Positions 56,148 to 64,000 of a DNA stretch of 64,000 bases are shown piece after piece (the stretch's first letter is position 1; every line of letters begins with the position of its first letter). The notes beneath the pieces were generated by a model, which saw nothing but the letters and a program-made list of their open reading frames with translations, ran no database searches and was not told the origin of the DNA. This stretch comes from Isoperla grammatica (taxonomy: Eukaryota; Arthropoda; Insecta; Plecoptera; Perlodidae), in the NCBI GenBank assembly GCA_945910005.1, contig OX246747.1:12119035-12183034 (forward strand), written 5' to 3'. Both the position numbers and the translations under genes were made by a program.

Positions 56148-57649
56148 TGTAACGTCCGTTTTGTTGTGGCGCGGCCACACGCCGCCATCCGGCCGTTCCT
56201 GCGTTCACATCACCCGCCACCCAGACACACTAGTAGTTCCCCTTCGCACCGCGGCAGCCACAGCGTTGGGGTAGTTGTCACGGGAGACGATCGAGGCAGA
56301 GACAGTGCAGCGCCGACCGGCCAGCGATACACACCACGTGTAAGCCGTACGTGCCTGGCCTCTGTGGGGGGCATTTCTCGGGCGACGCCCCGTTGTTGTT
56401 CCGTCGTACTCCGTTATACCCAGGCTTTGGTGAGTTAGTTTTCCTTGTTTTCCTTGTTCAGTTTGAGTATGTTTGTATGGCCTACCGGCCAGTGGGCCTA
56501 CGTCTGTCCGACCTAGTTCTAGCCGGAATTTCTGTTCCTGTGCCTTGACAGGGTCGTAGTCGGGGGCTACCTCCAGTTCGCTGACGGTCTACGTCATGCG
56601 GGTGATGTCCACGTCCTGGTCCGGGTCAACCGCCTAGCCAAGAGCGGGCCCCCGGCGGTCACCTGTTCGAGCCCTGCAAGGGGGGGGTACGTCTACTCCT
56701 GGATGATCCACCAACTTACCAGGTTATCCGTGTGCGCCGCCTAAATTTATCGGTCCCGTTTTGTTCTTGTTTACTTGCTGTTCGCTCCGGCCCCGCCGTG
56801 GACCTTCGTCAGCGCAGTTGCGCCCCTCAAGGAACCGGGGTCAAACCCCCCGCCCCATTTTTTTTGCTATTGGGTGATATAGTGTCGCCCGTCCACATCG
56901 ACGAACGATTAGCATTTAAGGGCCACTACAGTATTGTATTATTGTATGTATTTTTGTATATCATATGTCTGTGCTGCGCACTTTGTTTATAACGGAGGTA
57001 CTGGTGTACTAATTAAGTTTATAACGGTGGTGCTGGTGGGTCACATTTAAGTGCCACTACTGTACTGTATTATTGTATGTATTTTTGTATATCATATGTC
57101 TGTGCTGCGCACTTTGTTTATAACGGAGGTACTGGTGTTCTAATTAAGTTTATAACGGTGGTGCTGGTGGGTCAAGACTCATGAGACCATAGTCTCCCTC
57201 GCCTTTGTTGAATTTACTTTATTCTGGGGAGCGCGAGAGTGCTTATGGTGAAACATTTTTTTGTATTGTGTTATCAACAGTCAGAGGGGGCCTGTCCCCG
57301 AAACACATGAAGGGTGTGACCGTTATATTGTGTAATTTTGTGTCAGGTGTGTAATTGCCAATCACCTCTCGGTGTTGGTAAGGCATTCACCCTGCTGTGT
57401 ATATCTTCCTTCTAAATAAACATACTTCACCGCTGCCCCGAGCTTCGGTATACCGGGACTAACCTTTGGCACGATCGTTCCTTCGTTCTTCCCTCAGTCG
57501 CTGCCTAGTCCTGGAAAATTTTCTTTCAGGAAGAACGTGGAGCCCGAATATTTTATTACCACACCCCCACCCTCTTGTTATTGTTCGACTTCTGGCCCAC
57601 GCCCTTCTTCACTGCAGCTATGCCAGGGCGGTGATTGGGGGGTGTTACA
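56148..57649 (+). mobile_element. Solo LTR, 1502 bp, with AACT target duplication
   Basis: It starts TGTAACGTCCG and ends GGGTGTTACA: TG...CA with inverted TGTAAC/GTTACA termini. AACT lies at 56144-56147 and 57650-57653. It is GC-rich at the 5' side and has a polyadenylation-like AATAAA at about 57415. A roughly 105-bp internal direct duplication (TATTGTATGTATTTTTGTAT..., at about 56930 and 57055) adds to its length. No internal coding region of an LTR element adjoins it. An open frame (56560-56741, GGYLQFADGLRHAGDVHVLV) is of doubtful meaning. Strand is arbitrary apart from the AATAAA position. 57654-58240 has no recognised gene. Confidence 0.8.
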
Positions 57650-58302
57650 AACTGTAATGGGAATAATATGTAATATGTATTCTAAATACAGGCAAGACAA
57701 AGATGCGATCACGAACTACCAGGAACGTCTAGCAATGTATGATATATTTCACGTTAATTAATTGCGACGTTTATGACGACGAATTGAGGAAGACAACATG
57801 CAGGCAAGTATCAACCTCCTTCATCTAAATCTGCTACATTGGAACCGGATCTAGCCTACCCCGGAAGTGTAAGGAAACGATCTGGTGTGAAGTAGAAACA
57901 CAGAGTAAACCACCTTTGAAAGCACCTCCTTAGTCACAGAATTCATTGATTTCCCCGACGAAGCAACAGAAATCAAGTATCAGTTTGTAGTGCGTGCAAG
58001 TAAGAGACGAGAGATGTAATGTATGTCATTTATTAATTACATGTACAAAATCAAATAGTAGAACATGGCCTTGTCCATCACCAGTCCAGCCAGATCAAAC
58101 TCTACAATGATGCCCCAAAACCATTGTTGTCGACAAAAGATAGCAGGATCCATGGAAGGCTGTGAGCGCTACGTGGCTGTGAGGAACGAAAAGCTTTAGC
58201 AGGCGTACTGTCAGACACGTAAATGAAGTCTGTGGAATCCCCCACAGGACCCCCCTTCCAGTGAACGAGTTTTAACGAGAGTTTTAACGAGGCGAACGAA
58301 AT

Positions 58303-58775
58303 TCAAGTGCCGAATCGCGATGGCGCGTGTATCTGACGTCCTGCTCGTGTCACCGTGGGTAGGGCGGGGCGTTGAACATTGCGTAACACCGGTTGGAGGT
58401 TGACGTTGGTGCTGGATGTAGTCGATGTCATGGGTACTCCTGGTGAGCTTGCTCCTGTATTCGGTTGGAGGATGAGTGGGGAGAGTGTTGCTGGTAGTTG
58501 AGAAACTACAGTCTCGTCGGCGAGGATGAATGCAGGTTTTACTCGGTCAATCGACACAACTACCCTCTTCCCATGACGGAGGATTGCAAAATACTTTTCA
58601 TGTCTCTCACAAATCTCAAAAGGTCCGTCGTACGGTTGTTACAAGGGAGTTGTGACTGCGTCATGTCGAACGAAAACGTGTGAACAGGTTGCAAGGTCTT
58701 TGAAAACGAAAACCGAGCGCTGCCCATGACGTGCCGGGCGAACTGGTCGAATCAACTTGTTTTACTGGTTTACTG
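58303..58775 (-). pseudogene. Ty3/gypsy integrase C-terminal end (left of viral insertion)
   Basis: Minus frame: RPARHGQRSVFVFKDLATCS, HVFVRHDAVTTPL, an in-frame TAA, then QPYDGPFEICERHEKYFAIL and VVVSIDRVKPAFI. It ends in TRAGRQIHAPSRFGT and a stop. This is the GPY-type chromodomain-lacking C-terminus usual for this gypsy group. A purine-rich TGGAAGGGGGG tract follows near 58247-58258 and marks the 3' LTR start (TGTGGGGGATTCC). It is collinear with the integrase at 60231-60840, but a segment between them is missing. Confidence 0.87.
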
Positions 58776-58804
58776 GCCCCAGTAAGGGGAAATCACAAAC
58801 CACA

Positions 58805-60230
58805 ATGGAAACGGCAAGCTTCGTACCCATTGACCCGAGACCCGGATTCCCGTTCAACTATCAACCGTCCAGGATCGACAGAAATGCGTTATTCGCATTA
58901 AATAAAGTGCTCGACCCAGGCAAAGTTGGTGAAGTTAGAACGAAGTATCATCGAGCTCATCTGAACGTAGACGATCTACGCGCTGACCTCGCTGAGTACA
59001 GCAGTCCAAAGGCACCCCGACACCACAGCAATGCTTATTATGCTATATATGAGAGCGTTGACCGAGATATTTTCGGCGACATCTTTATTACTCCGCTCAC
59101 ACATGGAGCAGTAGGAAAGCAACCTGATCTGCCAAAGTCAGAATCACCTGGCTTACCACTCAAATTGCAGGGTTACAAAACAAAAGGAGAAGCTCTCGCT
59201 GATCCACAGGTTTTAAATAACATCCGCAAGGAATGGTATGCTATAGAACGAAACGAGAAAAGTACAACTACCCGACGTAGCGTGTTACGCACGTGCGCAA
59301 ATTTGCAGTAGAGATAAAAATAAAGTAAGAGCCACATGGGGTTACCCATTGACAGTTTATTTAACTGAAGGCCAGTACTTTTATCCACTTCTTAACGCAC
59401 TGAAGAACCGCTCAAAGCCGAAAGTAGCGTACGGCATCGAAATAGGGACTGGAGGCATGAACTTCGTCAACGAAATGGCGTAACAAACAAGCGAAGGAAA
59501 CTACTTTGTAGGAGACTGGTCAAAATTTGACAAAACAGTACCTGCATGGCTTATCGGAGACGCATTCAAAATGATTTTGCGACACATCGACACAGCACAC
59601 GTAATGTGTTCTGGAGGAAAAATCTGGCCTGTACGTCACTCAAAGACCATGGTTAGATTCCGAAAGATGGTTCAATATTTCATTGATACACCTGTACAGC
59701 TAAGTACTGGAGAGCGATTCATAAAACATGGCGGCGTGCCATCTGGATCGTGCTTCACAAACTTGGTTGACGGCATTATAAATGCACTCGTCACTAGATA
59801 TGTCATATACAACATGACTGAACAACTACCAATTGATGACGTGTATTTAGGCGATGACATCTTCGCCATAACAGAACGACCACTAGATTTGGAAATGTTC
59901 TCGGCTATAGCAATGGATCAATTCTCCATGCGCTTCAACGCAGAGAAGAGTTATCAAACTAGCGAGATAACAAACATCCACTTTCTAGGATATTTTAACA
60001 TGCATGGCGTTCCGTACAAGCCTATTGATACAGTAGTAGCTTCATCTATATACCCAGAACAACCAGTGAGATCCAAGTTCGAAACAATCGTCAGAATGAT
60101 CGGCCAAGCATATTCATGCTTTGAACCATCGGACGCGACAAAATTTTTCCGAGCAGCAGAGATTCTCCGACAAGAAGAGGGCGATGTAGAAAATGAAGAT
60201 ATTACAGAGTTTTCAAAGGGGCACACACAG
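58805..60230 (+). pseudogene. Endogenous partitivirus-like RNA-dependent RNA polymerase
   Basis: ATG at 58805 opens a frame with PIDPRPGFPFNYQPSRIDRN, later KSESPGLPLKLQGYKTKGEA. A one-base insertion in the A-run at 59258-59261 shifts frame, and an in-frame TAA lies at 59481-59483. From there the frame is open to the end. Polymerase motifs appear in order: GDWSKFDKTVPAW (motif A, first Asp), GVPSGSCFTNLVD (motif B), DVYLGDDIFAI (motif C, GDD intact), then the FLGY and GHTQW blocks. This set and the SPGLP/GYKTK region are characteristic of Partitiviridae, bisegmented dsRNA viruses of fungi, plants, protists and arthropods. Length is about 475 codons, close to a complete polymerase. No poly(A) tail is seen. 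It lies antisense within a gypsy integrase. Confidence 0.93.
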
Positions 60231-60840
60231 TGGTCCTCCTTCCATGACGAACGAATACCTAACATGACCCATGGAAGGTGGTCCGTCCATCGCTCCCCCT
60301 CGTGACACTTGAGCGCTGTCTTAAGTTGTCGATGGAGGCGTTCCACCATACCATTGGCGGCCGGGTGGTAGGCAGTGGTTCGAATGAGAGTAGTGCCTGT
60401 CAGGTGGTTCAATGACCTGAAAAGGCACGACTCAAATTGGCGACCTTGGTCAGAGATGATCCGTAGAGGCGTCCCGAAGCGTGAGATCCACCCGGAGACG
60501 AGGGCGGATGCGACGGTGGCTGCGGTGATATCAACAATCGGGATTGCCTCGGGCCAACGCGTGAACCGGTCCACACATGTCAACATGTAGCGAAAACCGG
60601 CCGACTCTGGAAGAGGACCGACCAGATCGATGTGGATATGCTCGAATCTCACTCCCGGGACCTCGAAGTGTTCAACGGGCGCAGAGACGTGGCGCGTGAC
60701 CTTCGATCGTTGGCACGCCATGCAAGTGCGTGCCCACTCCCTTAAATCTTTCCGCATGGAAGGCCACACAAAACGGTGTGATACCAAGCGAGCGGAGGCA
60801 GCGATGCCGGTGGGACAGACTGTGGAGACTGTCAAACACT
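60231..60840 (-). pseudogene. Ty3/gypsy integrase zinc-binding and catalytic core
   Basis: Minus frame: [20 protein letters not shown] and ACQRSK (zinc-binding end), then [14 protein letters not shown] (first Asp), [14 protein letters not shown] (second Asp), and [14 protein letters not shown] (Glu). All three catalytic residues are present. It breaks off after [15 protein letters not shown], exactly where viral sequence begins. A frameshift near 60800-60835 separates it from the RNase H frame. Confidence 0.92.
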
Positions 60841-61948
60841 TGGCGTCGGAGGGTGGTTGGGACGAAAGGTCGCTCCATCTGCATGGACGTGTCGCAGAAG
60901 ATCAACAGGTTTCCGTCAGCAAGGAACCGCTGTTGGAGCTGGAGTGAAGTGGTGCTCTGCCGGAGTGTCTGGAGCTCGGGGTCGTTTGCCTGGGCTCGGG
61001 CGATGTCAGCGAGGGTGACTGCACCCGATATGGCTTCCACTTGAGACAGAGCATCAGCAACAACGTTCTCTTTACCGGGCACATAGCGAATGTCCGTGGA
61101 GAATTGTCCAATATAGTCCAAGTGACGAAATTGTCGTGGCGAGCACTTGTCAGTCTTCTGTTTAAATGCAAACGTCAGAGGTTTATGGTCTGTGTAAGTT
61201 ACAAATGTTCTCGCTTCCACCATATGGCGGAAGAATCGTATGGCCTCGTACACGGCGGGCAGTTCGCGATCATACGCACCATAATTCCGCTGGGCCGCGT
61301 TCAACTTCCGCGAGAAGAAAGCAAGTGGTTGCCATCCTCGGCTCGTCCTCTGCTGCAGAGCGGCTCCAACACTAGTGTCCGAAGCGTCCGCGATGACGGC
61401 AAGCTCGGCTTCCGGGTCGGGGTGAGCTAGAAGAACTGCCTCTGAGAGACTGCGCTTGCATCGTTCAAACGTAGCCGTAAGAATCGGTGTCCATGTGATT
61501 GGTGTCTTACCCTTGCTTTTGGCGCCGGCAAGGAGGTCGTTCAGAGGAGCCTGAAGCCTGGCGGTGGAAGGTAAGAAACGCCTGTAAAAGTTCAGCATTC
61601 CCAGGAACTGTCGGAGTTGTCGGAGATTACTGGGTTGAGGGAATGAGGCGATCGCATCAACCTTGTCTTGAAGGGGTCGAGTCCCAGAAGCGTTGACCGT
61701 GTACCCGAGAAACCGGACCTCTTCAGCCCCAAACACGCACTTTGATGTGTTCACAAGTATTCCGTACTCGGAGAGTCGTGCGAACAGTAGGCGCAGATGT
61801 TGCTCGTGTTCCTCGGGTGATTTTGAGGCGATGAGAATGTTATCAATGTACGCGTATGCGAAATCTAGTCCTCGGATTGCTTCGTCGATAAAGCGTTGGA
61901 ACGTTTGGGCTGCGTTACGTAAACCGAAGCTCATGTAGGGGAACTCGA
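60800..61948 (-). pseudogene. Ty3/gypsy reverse transcriptase (C-terminal part) and RNase H
   Basis: Minus frame: MSFGLRNAAQTFQRFIDEAI, AYIDNILIASKSPEEHEQHL (YIDD box with Asn for the second Asp), VRFLGYTVNASGTRPLQDKV and FLGMLNFYRRFLPSTA. RNase H follows: VIADASDTSVGAALQQ, FSRKLNAAQRNYGAYDRELP, YTDHKPLTFAF and RYVPGKENVVADALS. The 420-residue frame is otherwise intact. It is separated from the N-terminal RT part by a SINE-like insertion. Confidence 0.93.
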
Positions 61949-62321
61949 TATATATTAATGGGGCTTAACGTCTCATATTTATGCAACGATGGCTAATCGA
62001 GACGATGAGTGATAATGAAGATGAGAGAGATGATAATGAAGAACAAAGACACATCCGAATCAGATCAATTGTACGTCGCGTGAGTTGTCATACGGGAGTC
62101 CAGCAAGGGAGGGCAGGGCCAAGTGGGAGGAGAAATATTCAATGGGACAGTGGGGGGGAAAGGGGATTGGGGTGTGGACTGCACTTCGTCTGACTTCTCC
62201 TCCTCGACCAGTCCGGCTTGGGTGGCCCTACCAGAAGCATAAGCTTCCGCCGGCAAAGCTCTCGGGATCAACAAAGCACGCAAACCTGCCCACCACGATA
62301 AGGTGGCAGTCCCTGGGCAGG
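61949..62321 (-). repeat. SINE-like repeat, subtype 1, with target duplication, inside gypsy RT
   Basis: It is flanked by AGGGGAACTCGA (61937-61948 and 62322-62333). Its removal joins the two RT halves at FGLFEFP and YMSFGLRNA in frame. Length about 373 bp. Confidence 0.94.
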
Positions 62322-62329
62322 AGGGGAAC

Positions 62330-63161
62330 TCGAAAAGACCAAACGGAGTGCAGATGGCTGTCTTCGGTATATCTTGTGTTGCAACGGGGATCTGGTTGTA
62401 CGCTCGAACCAGATCAATTGTAGAAAATATCGTTTTGCCAGCGAGGGTTTGGGCAAAATCTTGAATGTGGGGGACTGGGTAGCGGTCGGGGATCGTTCTG
62501 TCGTTCAGAGGGCGGTAGTCCCCACATGGTGTCCATTGATCCTCTTTCTTAGGAACGAGATGGAGAGCTGCAGACCAACTGCTTGAATACCGTCGTGCCA
62601 CGCCAGACGTCAACATGGCGTCGAATTCTAGTTTGGCGATGCGTAGGCGATCCGGTGCGAGCCGTCGGGGCTTGCACGATGCTGGGTGGCCAGGCGTAGT
62701 ATGGATGTGACAGTCGAATGTTTCACTACCTGCTGCGTGCCGGCAGGACGCGTGATGTCTGGAAATCCCGCCAAAATAGTGTGATAGCGAGAACCTCCGC
62801 AGACTGCCTTGACGTGTTCCTGTGTGTCGTTCGATGAGCGGCCAGCGATGTCACATGACGTGACGCTGTCGACAAGTCGTCTTGCTCGAGCATAGACGAG
62901 CAGGCCGTAGTAAGACAGGAAATCTACTCCGATAATCGGTTTCGATACGTCGGCTATCACAAATTTCCACACGAAATCACGACGGAGACCAAGGTCGAGG
63001 TTGAGGGTGATGGTGCCGTAGGTTGCTATGACGGAACCGTTGGCAGCGAAAAGCTCGTACGTCGTCGGAGCGCGAGGTCCGCTGACCAGCGTGCGAGGGT
63101 ACACGCAGAGGTCGGATCCGGTGTCGACGAGGAACTGTCGGCGTGTTGGAATATCCATCAC
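62330..63161 (-). pseudogene. Ty3/gypsy protease and N-terminal reverse transcriptase
   Basis: Minus frame: FLVDTGSDLCVYPRTLV (aspartic protease active site), VADVSKPIIGVDFLSYYGLL, a decayed linker with a frame change near 62620-62700, then [27 protein letters not shown] and [16 protein letters not shown] (first RT catalytic Asp). This is the normal order gag-protease-RT. Confidence 0.9.
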
Positions 63162-63187
63162 GAAAAGGCGGCGGCCGTCAGCCGCGT

Positions 63188-63991
63188 TTACGGACTGCCG
63201 TTGGAGTTTTTTTTCTTCGGATAGGCGGGATAGCTACATGGCGGTCGGCAGCGTCTGGCGTTCTCTCCGAATGTGCGGTGAAACCAACACATCTCGTTGT
63301 CCGAAGCGCCCTGAACGGTATCGCGCCTAGCAGACGTTGTTGCTCGCTGCTGGTTTGCTGAACGCGTGCGAGTTGTCGCTGCGCTGCGGCCTGCGGAGAG
63401 GGCTGCGACTTGCTGTGTCAGCTCCTCAATCTGTACCCGACAGCTGGTCAAGTCGGCCGGATTGTCGACTGCCACGACACGGGATGGGGCGGCCATACTC
63501 TCGTAGATGCGGTCGGCAATGACAGCTAGCGCCTCGAGGTTGTCTGGAGGTGACGAGGCAAGTATGTCGGACATCCGTTGTGGCAATCGGCCGAGCCACA
63601 GAACGCGCAACACGTCATTGGACACAGTCGTTCCACCAAGAACGCGCATATGGCTTAGGAACTGTGACGGTGAACGATCTCCCATCTCCTCGTGCTGGAG
63701 CAATTGTTTTAGTCGTGCTTCCAACGGAGGGAAGAATCGGCGAATAAGTTCAGCCTTTAAGCTGTTGTACTTGCCTTCCGCTGGTGGGTTGAGAATTATG
63801 TCTCGCACTGCAGTGGCGTAGCGTTGGTCAAGCGCGCCTGTCACGGTGTGGAATTTGGTCGTGTCCTGTGTGATCCCGGCCAAAACAAACTGACTGTCGA
63901 TTTGCGCAAACCAAAGCACCGGATCGTCTTGCCAAAATGGCGGAACACGCACGCTCACACGGGCAACTGTATCGGTGGCTGCCGTGACCAC
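63188..63991 (-). CDS. Ty3/gypsy gag, intact frame
   Basis: The ATG at 63991 opens 267 codons to the stop at 63188. Capsid-like helices (PPFWQDDPVLWFAQIDSQFV; LIRRFFPPLEARLKQLLQHE) and FLSHMRVLGG, RVLWLGRLP follow the gag pattern of this gypsy group. A single CCHC-like motif CWFHRTFGENARRCRPPC lies near the end. Gag would form the particle shell. The window ends nine bases beyond the ATG, so the leader and 5' LTR are outside. This is the best preserved gene of the element. Confidence 0.85.
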   Translation of the reverse strand: MVTAATDTVARVSVRVPPFWQDDPVLWFAQIDSQFVLAGITQDTTKFHTVTGALDQRYATAVRDIILNPPAEGKYNSLKAELIRRFFPPLEARLKQLLQHEEMGDRSPSQFLSHMRVLGGTTVSNDVLRVLWLGRLPQRMSDILASSPPDNLEALAVIADRIYESMAAPSRVVAVDNPADLTSCRVQIEELTQQVAALSAGRSAATTRTRSANQQRATTSARRDTVQGASDNEMCWFHRTFGENARRCRPPCSYPAYPKKKNSNGSP

Positions 63992-64000
63992 GGGGTCTGT

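Noticed and set aside
56166..56992. Forward frames inside the GC-rich part of the solo LTR as genes
   Set aside because: Bounded by LTR termini with a target duplication. Composition explains the open frames and no domain is recognised.
58757..58804. An earlier ATG at 58757 for the viral polymerase frame
   Set aside because: The 16 codons before 58805 overlap the junction with reversed gypsy sequence. The Met at 58805 fits the start of polymerase-like sequence better.
59954..60230. Minus-strand integrase frame continuing past RSSWKED
   Set aside because: It is the antisense of the viral polymerase and no longer resembles integrase after about 60231.
62065..62330. Proline/serine-rich frames ending in [14 protein letters not shown] in many SINE-like copies
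   Set aside because: The frame is shared by repeat copies because they are the same repeat. Copies differ by indels and there is no start or conserved stop.

Overview
The window is animal nuclear DNA. It has short spliced exons with GT/AG junctions, long (TAA)n microsatellites, LINEs, SINE-like repeats, BEL/Pao and Ty3/gypsy LTR elements, and Harbinger, hAT, pogo and Tc1-like transposase relics. No operon, bacterial gene, tRNA or rRNA was recognised. The repeat spectrum and frequent TAGGCCTA-type words suggest a marine invertebrate. I cannot name the phylum.

Layout. 0-9 kb: tandem repeats, the end of a DUF4806-like gene, a HARBI1 relic, and an intronless RCC1-plus-SIAH-like pseudogene (5.3-7.3 kb, minus strand) broken by SINE-like insertions. 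9-16 kb: microsatellites, a hAT-type MITE, a 5'-truncated LINE, two minus-strand LINE 3' ends, and a fourfold GC-rich array spaced by (TTA)n. 16.4-23.4 kb: a decayed BEL/Pao element with both LTRs, inserted antisense into the integrase of another BEL/Pao element. 24-28.2 kb: a segmental tandem duplication in which 72-bp exon-like modules alternate with blocks of a 45-bp minisatellite. 28.2-38.3 kb: transposase relics (Tc1-like, Harbinger nuclease and MYB partner, hAT-like, pogo) and a head-to-head chimeric LTR retroelement. 38-56 kb: sparse, with a three-exon SAM-like gene fragment, LINE ORF1/endonuclease pieces, a two-exon coiled-coil reading frame and many SINE-like copies. 56.1-57.6 kb: a 1.5-kb solo LTR. 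58.2-64 kb: a minus-strand Ty3/gypsy element whose integrase is split by a plus-strand RNA-virus polymerase insertion.

The most notable object is that insertion (about 58.8-60.23 kb). It is a nearly full-length, lightly decayed partitivirus-like RNA-dependent RNA polymerase, so an endogenous viral element from a dsRNA virus. It lies antisense inside a retrotransposon. Gypsy integrase resumes on the far side, but a short piece is missing between the two halves.

Most coding signal comes from mobile elements and is broken. Candidates for host genes are the DUF4806-like end, the SAM-like exons, the 72-bp exon modules and the coiled-coil pair. One SINE-like family dominates. Four copies show clear 11-15 bp target duplications, and truncated copies always keep the (TGAT)n end, which gives its orientation and implies LINE-type retrotransposition.
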